A stretch of 23,824 nucleotides of DNA from NCBI GenBank assembly GCA_025201865.1, contig MU603049.1, positions 1-23,824 on the forward strand, given 5' to 3'. Source of the stretch: Ramicandelaber brevisporus (taxonomy: Eukaryota > Kickxellomycota > Ramicandelaberales > Ramicandelaberaceae). A model generated the notes under the pieces. It was given only the letters and a program-made list of their open reading frames with translations. It was not told the DNA's origin and searched no databases. The position numbers were made by a program, and so were the translations under genes. The first letter of the stretch is position 1, and every line of letters begins with the position of its first letter. Positions 1 to 7,560 of the stretch are shown here, piece after piece.

Positions 1-1
1 T

Positions 2-703
2 TTCTCATCGCGGTTGGCAAGATCAGCTGCTGCAGGCACGCTGCGCTCGTTCACGACGACTCGGCTGGCTTTGGAGGGACCCAATGCTGCTCCAGTATCC
101 TCGATCGCCAGCATTTTCACAAACAGCACGAAGCCGGCAGCAAGAGCAGCAACGGCGGCAGCAACAACAACCAAAGCAGCAGCGGCTGATTCCGTTGGTG
201 CATACTCGACCGGTGAGCGGGTTTCCACCAGAAAGACTCCATTTTCATCGTCTCGCTTCGGCCAGAACCGCGGCAAGAGACCTCTCTTCGGCGCAAACTC
301 CAGCGCACTGTATGGCGTGGTTGATTCGGTGACCGCTGCCCCAAGAGGACAATTCTCCCACATCATGCACGTTCAATGCAGCCCAAACAACACCATCATT
401 TCGCTCAGCGACAGCAAGGGCAATGTCCTGCTGACTCGCTCCGGTGGCACCGCTGGATTCAAGAAGGCTCAGCGCTCGGGCTTTGAGGCAGCTTACCAGG
501 CACTGGTGCAGGTTGCTTCATCAGTCAAGGAGAAGGGTGTTGTTGTCAACACTTTGCATTTGAAGCTCAAGGGATTCGGCCAGGGCAGAGATGCCGTGTT
601 CAAGGCCATCACTGCCACCACCAACTGGAACATCAAGCGCATCACGGACTGCACTCCTCTGCCGTTCAATGGTCCACGTCCAAAGAAGAAGCGCCGTCTC
701 TAA
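2..703 (+). CDS. MRPS18: Mitochondrial small-subunit ribosomal protein uS11m, 5' partial
   Basis: This protein sits in the platform of the mitoribosome small subunit and contacts 3' rRNA near the mRNA exit. The core around 330-690 shows the uS11 pattern: HIMHVQCSPNNTIISL, then a GGTAGFKKAQRSGFEAA stretch, LKGFGQGRDAVFKAI, and the universal C-terminus DCTPLPFNGPRPKKKRRL, which matches the family's TP-PHNG-RPKK ending. The reading frame is open to the left edge, and its first in-frame ATG (near 364) lies inside the conserved domain. The start, or an upstream exon, is therefore outside the window, and a TTG at 14 is not a credible eukaryotic start. The visible N-terminal ~100 residues are Ala/Thr/Ser/Arg-rich and acid-poor, as expected of a mitochondrial presequence plus linker. 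The gene converges on GRIM-19 with 119 bp between stop codons. The symbol follows yeast; the human name is MRPS11. Confidence 0.93.
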   Translation, partial: FSSRLARSAAAGTLRSFTTTRLALEGPNAAPVSSIASIFTNSTKPAARAATAAATTTKAAAADSVGAYSTGERVSTRKTPFSSSRFGQNRGKRPLFGANSSALYGVVDSVTAAPRGQFSHIMHVQCSPNNTIISLSDSKGNVLLTRSGGTAGFKKAQRSGFEAAYQALVQVASSVKEKGVVVNTLHLKLKGFGQGRDAVFKAITATTNWNIKRITDCTPLPFNGPRPKKKRRL

Positions 704-822
704 AACAACCAACATGACACAGCTTTCTATTATTAGATTTAGACTTAATGCATTATAAACATCACTGTTTTGTTTTGTTTGGGAGACAATACTCATCATG
801 AAGATGACTCTAGAGCAATCTA

Positions 823-1212
823 TTAGTTGTCCAGTGGAACTGGAACCACTTGCGGATGCGCGTACTTTGGATTGTGGTAAGTGCTCTGCCCGGCAACCCA
901 TCCTGGCACGCCCTTCATAATTTCGGCTTCCTTCTCCACCATTGCCACGGTACGTCTGTAAATATCACGGTCGCGCTCGGCTTGCAGGAACGGAACGAGG
1001 TGGAATCGAGACCACATGTTCTCGCGCTGCAACTCACGGCGCTCATCAAGACCCTTCTTGAGTGAGTACATACCGTAGCCCATGAATGCAAACAGACCGG
1101 CAAAGATCGCAGCGCCGGAGGGACCGCGTGCTGGAAGCAGACGGCGGTACGTGATGCGCGAGCCGTATCCGCCTGCTGGCGGCAACTCTTGTGCTGGTGG
1201 AACACTACTCAT
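823..1212 (-). CDS. NDUFA13: NADH:ubiquinone oxidoreductase (complex I) subunit GRIM-19/B16.6
   Basis: A 129-aa supernumerary subunit of the inner-membrane arm of complex I. The N-terminus MSSVPPAQELPPAGGYG carries the family's D/E-hPPPGGY signature, followed by YRRLLPARGPSG. One transmembrane helix (about residues 33-50) and a charged helix (DERRELQRENMWSRF) come next. The conserved LVPFLQAERDRDIYRR and EAEIMKGVPGW segments correspond to LLPLLQAE-DR and EE-IMKDVP-W in animal homologues. The start at 1212 was chosen because homologues begin at this point. An ATG further upstream would only add a Phe-rich stretch encoded by an A-rich 5' leader. The C-terminus is shorter than in mammals, as is usual in fungi. 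Its presence says the organism keeps a canonical complex I. Confidence 0.95.
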   Translation of the reverse strand: MSSVPPAQELPPAGGYGSRITYRRLLPARGPSGAAIFAGLFAFMGYGMYSLKKGLDERRELQRENMWSRFHLVPFLQAERDRDIYRRTVAMVEKEAEIMKGVPGWVAGQSTYHNPKYAHPQVVPVPLDN

Positions 1213-1350
1213 CGTGGTCGAGAATCTGCTTCCGATTTCAGTTCGCAAGAAAAAAAAATAATTTTGAAAGAAAAAGGGCAAACGGTTTGCTGTGTCTAAC
1301 TATCACCACCGAGCGGGTAGAGTAGTCGATGGCAACGAAGTAGTTGATAT

Positions 1351-1389
1351 CTCTCCCTCCCTCTCTCTCTCTCCCTCTCTCTCCCCTCC
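1351..1389. repeat. (CT)n/CCCT simple-sequence tract
   Basis: An almost pure pyrimidine run on the + strand lies between the GRIM-19 start and the 3' end of the next minus-strand gene, so it is upstream of GRIM-19. It may be a promoter-type pyrimidine tract, but no function is visible. Confidence 0.8.
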
Positions 1390-1434
1390 ATCAGTAATGC
1401 ATAGATGCCAAGTGGTAAAGTGATTAAAGCAAGG

Positions 1435-1740
1435 TTAATAGCCAAGCATGAGATTAGATCCTTTAATGTAGCGATGAATGTTGTCGTTCAATGATTCCGG
1501 GCGTAGTACACCAGTGCGAGCAGCGGAGACTCTTCTTGGTGCGCTGGAATGACTGCTCGTTAATAGCGCCGGCGTGGCTGCGCGGTAGCGTGTAATCTGC
1601 ATCGACACAGCTTGTACTGGATCAGTGACGCCAAGTAGCGGCTCAATCGACTGCGAAGTCGGAACTGGCCGCGCGAACACTATACTTGATGTCAGACAGA
1701 AGATCGCAACTGCAACTGTCTTCGTGAGCAACAACAACAT
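1435..1740 (-). CDS. Small secreted protein, 101 aa, unrecognised
   Basis: I do not recognise the family. The chosen start at 1740 gives a textbook signal peptide: MLLLLTKTVAVAIFCLTSS followed by IVFA and a likely cleavage before RPVP, at residue 23. An ATG 39 bases further out would bury it. The mature part (~78 residues) has no cysteine and is rich in Ser, Ala, Arg and Pro. A dibasic RR at residues 69-70 could be a Kex2-type site, releasing a basic C-terminal peptide of about 31 residues ending in LMLGY. It lies directly downstream of the aspartic protease on the same strand, 215 bp away. That allows, but does not show, a shared secretory context. Lack of homology means the coding call rests on the signal peptide and the intact frame. 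Confidence 0.55.
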   Translation of the reverse strand: MLLLLTKTVAVAIFCLTSSIVFARPVPTSQSIEPLLGVTDPVQAVSMQITRYRAATPALLTSSHSSAPRRVSAARTGVLRPESLNDNIHRYIKGSNLMLGY

Positions 1741-1955
1741 GATACAAGGTTTAACAGGAAAAAAAACAAGACAAGACAAAACTAATAGCGATAGTGAAAG
1801 CGATAATGATTATGCAGGCAGATAGAGAAACAGTGTTGAATAGCAACAATAATACCAAGCAAGAAGAAGAAGAAGAAGAAAAACAAAGTGACACGAGGAA
1901 TGAAAGGAGGTCATTCTCCCGAGTTTCCTCCTCCTCCTCAAAAAATGGAATTGAT

Positions 1956-3533
1956 TCACGAATGTTTGGCAACGGCGAACCCAACACGATGGTTGCCCAT
2001 GTCGTACACGGTGTAATATGCACGCATGAACACATCGCCAACAACCCACAGATTTGGGATTGGTGAACCGGCACTGAATGCAGTAATGCATCGGCCGCCT
2101 GATCTTTGGATAATGTACTGCTGCGGCAACAGTGCTGCCGTCACGTCCGATCCAAACGAGAGTTTGATGGGCTTGAGATGATTCACCGCGTCACACTCGA
2201 TGCCGTACAATGTGGCCGACTGTTTCTTCGCACCGATAATACTGTTGATCCGATCGGCATCAGACAGGCTCATGCTGATGAGCGATGTGCCTGTATCGAT
2301 TGCGGCCATTCTTCCATCCTTGGCCACGGCAGCTGCTGAACTACCCGAGCCATACTTGACTTGGCCAAGATCGACGATCCACGGTCCTTGCTGGACAACT
2401 GGTGCGTATAAAATCTGACCCTCGTATCGACTGTGATCGCAGCCGCCAATTGTTAACTCCGAGCTGCTTTCCTGGCCTCCTTGTGACATGTAAAACGCAA
2501 ACATCTGCTCACCCAGCATGCTTCGCTTGCCCAGTTCAAACGGAATCGGATTTGTCTTCATCTCCGAGTTGGATGGATATCCCATGCCAATGATGCCATC
2601 AAATGGTAGATGCTGGAAGAATGGATCCATCATGGTCGCCTCGCCAAACTCACTATCCTCAAGCACAAATTCACCCACTCGAACCGTATCCTTCGAGACA
2701 ATACCAGCCATTGAGCCGGTTCCGTATTCGACCTGAAATGGCTTGTGGCCCTTGCTATATGTACTCGAGGCATTGCCGTTGAATCGGCTGTGGGCTGTGC
2801 AAGTTGACGACGAGCATTCAACAGAAGCCACCCAGGCGTCGCTAGAGCCAGTGTCGAATACCACTTCAAAGGGCTGTTCGTTGGAACCGATTCTGACTTG
2901 GCCATAGTACACCATTCCATTCGTGGCCATGGCGAGATTCGTGGAGGTGGATGGCGTGAGCTCATTTTGTGCCGGCTGCTCTGGCTGCTCTGGTTTATCT
3001 GGTTTATCTGGCTTCTCTGGTTTCGCTGGTTTCGCTGGCTTCGCTGGCTTGTTATCGGACGATGGCGGTGGTGGCGTCTCTTTGGGTGGATTATCATGCG
3101 GTGACTCTTCGGGTGGATGTTCCTTTTGCGGCGGCGGTTTCTTTGGAGACTCTTTCGGTGGCGGTTTCTCATGGGGTGCTTCCGGTTGTTCGTGAGGTTC
3201 CTCGGTCCCATGCGGCTCGCGTGGTGTCTTTGGCTCGTCTGAATCATTCGACTTTGATGGTTCTTCGGATGGTGGTGGTGGTGGTGGTGGTGTTTCTGAT
3301 GGACCGTGAGCTCGATATGTGTGGTGGATTAGGTGATGGTGATACTTGTGCGCGAGCAGTGCTGGTTGGTTAACATTGAGCAGCATCATGAAGGCATCGT
3401 CGCTGAGCTGTCGTCGATTGAGTTGAATGCGGTGCACTCCGCCTCGGCTGCTGCGAACTGCAGTGTTTCGCGGTCCGATGGCAGCACCAGCCACTACCGT
3501 GGCCAAAGCCATGAGATATACAAGTCGCTTCAT
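1956..3533 (-). CDS. Secreted pepsin-type (A1) aspartic endopeptidase with Pro/Lys/Glu-rich linker
   Basis: A 525-aa acid protease. Residues 1-17 form a signal peptide (MKRLVYLMALATVVAGA). A short basic propeptide follows (about 18-60), then a His cluster (65-76), then a proline-rich charged region (about 79-190). The catalytic domain is about 205-525. Both active-site motifs are present: FDTGSSDAW with Asp227 and AIDTGTSL with Asp413, plus the flap tyrosine in VEYGTGS (Tyr270). The C-terminal hallmark WVVGDVFMRAYYTVYD is also there. Cysteine pairs 240/245 and 447/482 fit the usual A1 disulfides. The usual Asn-Leu-Trp after the first DTGSS is Asp-Ala-Trp here. No GPI signal is seen, so the product is probably secreted or vacuolar. 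The linker is far longer than in ordinary fungal pepsins (total usually ~400 aa). Confidence 0.95.
   Translation of the reverse strand: MKRLVYLMALATVVAGAAIGPRNTAVRSSRGGVHRIQLNRRQLSDDAFMMLLNVNQPALLAHKYHHHLIHHTYRAHGPSETPPPPPPPSEEPSKSNDSDEPKTPREPHGTEEPHEQPEAPHEKPPPKESPKKPPPQKEHPPEESPHDNPPKETPPPPSSDNKPAKPAKPAKPEKPDKPDKPEQPEQPAQNELTPSTSTNLAMATNGMVYYGQVRIGSNEQPFEVVFDTGSSDAWVASVECSSSTCTAHSRFNGNASSTYSKGHKPFQVEYGTGSMAGIVSKDTVRVGEFVLEDSEFGEATMMDPFFQHLPFDGIIGMGYPSNSEMKTNPIPFELGKRSMLGEQMFAFYMSQGGQESSSELTIGGCDHSRYEGQILYAPVVQQGPWIVDLGQVKYGSGSSAAAVAKDGRMAAIDTGTSLISMSLSDADRINSIIGAKKQSATLYGIECDAVNHLKPIKLSFGSDVTAALLPQQYIIQRSGGRCITAFSAGSPIPNLWVVGDVFMRAYYTVYDMGNHRVGFAVAKHS
2967..3047 (-). repeat. Nine P-x-[K/Q] codon triplets in the protease linker
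   Basis: Residues 163-189 of the protease read as nine consecutive tripeptides, P-A-K three times, P-E-K, P-D-K twice, P-E-Q twice and P-A-Q. This nine-base periodicity predicts an extended polyproline-II rod just before the catalytic domain. Confidence 0.85.
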
Positions 3534-4334
3534 GCTGTGTACTGTCTTTTATTGTGCTTGAATACTGCGTTTCTAGAGTTGTTGCTGTTGCTGTTGCTCA
3601 TATCGACGCGTCAAAGTAAGAGAGAAAAAGGCTCATATACAACGGTGGAGAGAGAGAACATTCATACACACCCCATCATTCGAAAAAGGCAGTATGATGC
3701 CTTTCTGACTGTCAACCTTGTGCATTACACTCAATGCAAGTTCACTAACGGCCTCTTTCCAACTGTCTCTCCAGCTCTCTTTCCAACCCTCCCACTCTCT
3801 CAGTCACTCGCTCTCTCACTCTCCCTTCTAATTCACCCTTCAGTTTAATTTCCCACTCCCATTTAAAATCCGTGGGGAGATTGAATAAAGAGACCTTCCT
3901 TTTAAAACAAAAGGGGGATAAATATGACAATCCCTCTTGTTTTATTGGATTGACTGATGGCAATCGGTATATTAAGTCCCCATATACTCCATTCTCATCT
4001 TATTTATATTTTTATTTATATTGGTTTTTTTCTTTTCAAAAGTGACCTGCGTTGGAAAGTGAAAGTAGAGTTCTCGGTGGTTGGGCTTGTACCACCATTG
4101 ACATACTCCTTATCTCGTATATTGCGCAGTATGAATCGTTGAGGACCAACATCCAGGATTGTATAAGTGCAGCTCTAGTATAAGATGTAAACTAAATCAA
4201 ATTACATGAAATAGGAGACGTGTGTGACATCTATTCATCATCATCCAAACTCCTTCCTTCCTTCCTTCCTTTCCTTCTTCCCTTTTTTTCTCCATCCAAT
4301 ACTCATCAAACTGGTACTCCGCGATTCCATTAGT
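3534..4334. other. Intergenic region between divergent secreted-protein genes
   Basis: About 800 bp separate the protease start (-) and the Thr-rich protein start (+), so both promoters must lie here. I see pyrimidine-rich stretches (3751-3845), a TTCC-type tract (4251-4293), an AT-rich stretch around 3995-4025, and a TATAT-like core on the minus strand near 3633-3637, about 100 bp upstream of the protease. No convincing gene is seen; the ORFs here are simple-sequence artefacts. Confidence 0.6.
4251..4293 (+). repeat. TTCC/CT-rich tract upstream of the Thr-rich protein gene
   Basis: A run of TTCC units grading into a T run ends about 40 bp before the start codon at 4335. Its position suits a pyrimidine-rich core promoter or 5' leader. 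Confidence 0.7.
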
Positions 4335-4835
4335 ATGAAGATTGCTATTCTGTTCGCTGCTACTGCCTTTACAAGTCTGGCCACCGCTAGCAACTATTAT
4401 GTTCGTGCCAACGACGCTCTCAATGGTGGCAAGTATACGCCGCCTCCGCCACCGCCGCCTTCTTCAACATACGGCCCAATTACACCGGTTCCAGTGTGCC
4501 CAACTCCCCCACCGCCAGCAACCGTGACGCACACCTGCACCGTTACGGCTAAGGAAACTACCACGACTACCGTATCGACGACGGCAACCGTTGAAAAGAC
4601 TTGCACCGTTACATCCACGTCAGTTTCGGTATCAGTCTCGACTACCGCGACCACGCTCACTGTTACCCCGCCGCCAGCTACAGTCTACGTCACCCCACCG
4701 CCTGTTACATCCACCTGCACAAAGACCGTGGTGAGCACATCGGTCCCACCTGCAAGCACCGTGACCAGCACTCACATCTGCACTGTCACGCAGACGGTTT
4801 GCCCAGTTCCAACTTACGGCCCTGGCCACTCCTAA
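4335..4835 (+). CDS. Secreted Thr/Pro/Val-rich six-cysteine protein, 166 aa
   Basis: Family not recognised. Residues 1-18 are a signal peptide (MKIAILFAATAFTSLATA). A GTG further upstream is not a credible start. The mature protein opens with a proline run (36-42), then alternates Pro-rich and Thr/Ser/Val-rich blocks. It is mucin-like and probably O-glycosylated. Six cysteines (55, 68, 90, 128, 149, 156) sit in repeated contexts: CTVT three times, CTKT once, and V-C-P at both ends. The two ends mirror one another, with TYGP-TPVPVCP near the N-terminus and TVCPVPTYGP at the C-terminus. No GPI-anchor tail is visible. It probably functions as a cell-wall or extracellular matrix component, an inference from composition only. 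It converges on the 633-aa Gln/His-rich protein gene. Confidence 0.8.
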   Translation: MKIAILFAATAFTSLATASNYYVRANDALNGGKYTPPPPPPPSSTYGPITPVPVCPTPPPPATVTHTCTVTAKETTTTTVSTTATVEKTCTVTSTSVSVSVSTTATTLTVTPPPATVYVTPPPVTSTCTKTVVSTSVPPASTVTSTHICTVTQTVCPVPTYGPGHS

Positions 4836-4965
4836 ATGACACCAATCTCACTATATTCATTAACAAAAGCATTTAAACATTTACAAGACACCGAGTAAGA
4901 GATAAAAAAAAAAACAGAACGACAGCACGAATATGAAAGAAAAAGAACTGAACAAGAACGCAGTT

Positions 4966-5019
4966 AGTGAGTGTGAGTGTGAGTGAGTGAGTGAGTGAGT
5001 GAGTGAGTGAGTGAATGAG
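4966..5019. repeat. (GTGA)n tandem repeat
   Basis: About thirteen GTGA/GTGT units lie between the convergent genes ending at 4835 and 5045. They are probably in a 3' UTR. ORFs crossing them are artefacts. Confidence 0.9.
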
Positions 5020-5044
5020 CATGAAGACCAAGAGTATGCAAACT

Positions 5045-6946
5045 CTATTGCGGAATGAGTTCCATTGTATAGCAGCCATCTTTGCACCCAAGATTCCACG
5101 GAGCATCTGGAATTGTCGGTGGGATCAACCGATGTCTGTTGCCAACAACCTTCTGGCATTCGAAATCAAATGTAACATCAACGCAGGATGTTATGTTGAA
5201 CGTTGATGAATACAGAGGCTGCTCACTGACATCGACTCTGCCAGCATCACCAATGCTCTTGAGCAGAGGCGAGCTCTGTGAGTTAGACTGAGACAGACCA
5301 TTGTGTGAAACCATGCTTTGCTCTTGCCAGAATTGACACACGTTGCAGCCACAGACGGAATAGGCGGTGAATGGGATTGGCTCGAGTGAACTGATAACGA
5401 GCTGGCGAGGTCGTCCACGGCAGTACATCTTTCGGTCTTCAATGCCATATGATATTGGATACATTTGCGATGGAGGCTGATGTAACGTGTTTGAAGCCGA
5501 TATCCCGGATGCATTAAACGAAGTGTCATGAAGCATGTTGTACGGTTCCTTCACTGGCTCCGCACCACTTGGCTGTTGAATGAAAATTGGCGGCGCATTG
5601 CCCTTTCCAACCGGATTCCCATTCGTAGCGGTAGCAGCAGCAGTAGTTGGTAGTGGCGGGAGTGGGAGCTGGAGATATGGCAATTCCGATTCCAATGTTA
5701 GAAATTCTTTGCCATCTGGTCCTCGAACTAAAACAACTGGCTCATTCGAGCTAAATGGTCTTTTCTCGCTCACCTCTTCAGTCTGTTGATGGCTGGGCCG
5801 CTGATCTGGATGATGCACCTGTCGATGCTCTTGTTCTCTTCGTTCCAGCTGCTGTGCATACGTCATTTGTATCGGACGTTGTACATTTTCACCATGACCA
5901 TGAGCATAACCGAGCAATTGAGCTTGATACACCGCATCATGGATCACCGACATGATCACACACGGTGCTGCCTTCGTACTCGAGCAATCACCATCTGCGC
6001 ATTCCATTGTTGCTGCTGTTGTTGTTGTTGTTGTTGTTGTTCCAGTAGTAGCCGTCGCGGCTGCTGTACACATTCCAATCACTTCATCGCCTCGATACTG
6101 CGCGACCAGCTTGTGCTTCACAGTTGGATTATACGCACATCGACATTTTAGCGTTAGCTGGACAGAGCTGTTGATCTCAAATGTCTTTGCCGAATGGCCG
6201 AGCAGAGTAAGCGACGTCTTCTTGAGCCATCCAGCACATGCAGAGCAGCCGCACCGAGTAGTTGCCTTGATTTGATATTGGACTTTTGCAGATGAATCGT
6301 TAGCAATGCGCAGGCGAAATGGTCGGCCGACACAAAGCGCTGATGATCGCAGAATATCGGAATCGCGAGCACCAACTGCATATCCAGCTGTCGGTGTGTT
6401 TGCAGAGAAATGATGAGGCTGTGGAAATGGCTTTGGATGGGCATGCTGTGTTTGCTGGTGCTGGTGCTGATGCTGGTGCTGGTGTTGCTGCTGTGTTTGC
6501 TGTTGCTGAGACTGTTTCTGTGGATGCTGTGGGAAAACTTGTCTGTAGGATGGAGGGTTGGTTTGGCCAGTTGCAGGATGGCTGTGAATGTGAGGCACCA
6601 TCACTATTCCTCCATCTGTTCCGGTTGTTCCGATTGTTCCTGTTGTTGTAGTTATTGTCTCTTGTCCATTGTTTACCACACCCGACGTCGCTGCTACTGG
6701 TCGTTGCTGGGCTTGATGATGTTGATGTTGATGATGCTGTTGATGATGATGCTGATGCTGATAATGGTGCTGGTGTTGTTGCTGCAGTGCCCTTCCTGCT
6801 TGGTTTGCGACATCGGGACCCATGACAGGCACCACCTTCACTGCCGTCGATGCCGCACCAACAACGGGCACTTTCGATAGCAGAGCGCTCCCGTTCGGCC
6901 GCGCTGGCTTTGGCAGAGAGCTGTAGAAACCGTCGAGTGTCGCCAT
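5045..6946 (-). CDS. Gln/His-rich protein with two copies of a Cys/His module, 633 aa, unrecognised
   Basis: I do not recognise this family. The start at 6946 (MATLDGFYSS) is preferred. An in-frame ATG at 7180 would add 78 residues with a Phe/Val-rich hydrophobic run encoded by a T-rich leader, so an N-terminal anchor cannot be excluded. Order: low-complexity Gln/His tracts (55-82, 147-168); module 1 (about 203-293); a Thr run (300-310); a polar linker; module 2 (about 507-625). Both modules share CxGRP, CGCxxCxxW, TFxIxSxVxxT, a Cys 15 residues after that Thr, a His eight residues later followed by basic-Leu, and a GxC or GC end. The spacing of Cys and His suggests zinc binding or disulfides. 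No signal peptide is seen with the preferred start, so an intracellular metal-binding or regulatory role is my inference. Confidence 0.8.
   Translation of the reverse strand: MATLDGFYSSLPKPARPNGSALLSKVPVVGAASTAVKVVPVMGPDVANQAGRALQQQHQHHYQHQHHHQQHHQHQHHQAQQRPVAATSGVVNNGQETITTTTGTIGTTGTDGGIVMVPHIHSHPATGQTNPPSYRQVFPQHPQKQSQQQQTQQQHQHQHQHQHQQTQHAHPKPFPQPHHFSANTPTAGYAVGARDSDILRSSALCVGRPFRLRIANDSSAKVQYQIKATTRCGCSACAGWLKKTSLTLLGHSAKTFEINSSVQLTLKCRCAYNPTVKHKLVAQYRGDEVIGMCTAAATATTGTTTTTTTTAATMECADGDCSSTKAAPCVIMSVIHDAVYQAQLLGYAHGHGENVQRPIQMTYAQQLERREQEHRQVHHPDQRPSHQQTEEVSEKRPFSSNEPVVLVRGPDGKEFLTLESELPYLQLPLPPLPTTAAATATNGNPVGKGNAPPIFIQQPSGAEPVKEPYNMLHDTSFNASGISASNTLHQPPSQMYPISYGIEDRKMYCRGRPRQLVISSLEPIPFTAYSVCGCNVCQFWQEQSMVSHNGLSQSNSQSSPLLKSIGDAGRVDVSEQPLYSSTFNITSCVDVTFDFECQKVVGNRHRLIPPTIPDAPWNLGCKDGCYTMELIPQ
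6443..6784 (-). repeat. CAN-type repeats encoding Gln/His tracts
   Basis: Two blocks (6701-6784 and 6443-6508) of CAG/CAA/CAT/CAC codons encode alternating Gln and His in the 633-aa protein. Mixed codons suggest the amino-acid pattern, not only DNA slippage, is maintained. Confidence 0.8.
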
Positions 6947-7560
6947 AGCGATGAAGAGAGCGTGAGCGTTGATGAGCAAAAGGTCGGCAAGAGGGTCCCA
7001 AGGGTTCCCAAGAGAGCGAATAGAGTTTCGAGTTTCGTTTGTGGTGCTTGCTCGGAGACAGAGAAAAAGCAAAACACAAACCACAAAAAAAAACACACAA
7101 CTAAAAAAACAAAGGTACCACGAAGACGGTTGGCTGAATGAGATGTTGCTGTGTATCTGGAGTTTGCGAAGTGTGGACACGAAGTGTCGTCAGCAGTCGA
7201 GATGGATACAAGTCTCGAGGATATCTATAATGTGAGAATAGTGAGGAATGCTGTGGAGGCAAGTGAGCGCGAGGGGAGGAGGGGTGCAGCAATGTGGTAA
7301 TAGTGTTCGCCAATCCTCATTTAGACACGATCGGCACTGGGAGGCAACAGCTAGTCTGTCTTTCTGGAGAGAGCGCTTTACTCTTTTTGAATGAAAGAAT
7401 GAAAGGACGGGTGAGCTGCACATTGCAGGGTACTGGGACGGGGAGGAGGGGAAGTAAAAATAACAACAAAAGAACATACAAAGGGGGAGGCGAGACTGTG
7501 CTCGCGCGAGCTGAGCTGACTTGCAATGTATACATTACTGGCTCGTGTTCACTTAATTAT
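6947..7560. other. Upstream/leader region of the Gln/His-rich gene; no gene seen
   Basis: About 610 bp with A-rich runs on the + strand near 7060-7115, read as T runs in the minus-strand leader. Several short ORFs on both strands lack any recognisable feature. Nothing else can be supported. Confidence 0.5.

Noticed and set aside
1751-2074. Minus-strand ORF with a Leu/Ile-rich C-terminus overlapping the 3' end of the protease.
   Set aside because: It is out of frame with a secure protease gene, and its hydrophobic part reads from simple AAG and AAC repeats.
6947-7180. In-frame 78-residue N-terminal extension of the 633-aa protein with a hydrophobic segment.
   Set aside because: The hydrophobic run comes from T-rich leader DNA and the codon use is unlike the body of the gene. 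It is kept as a low-probability alternative start.
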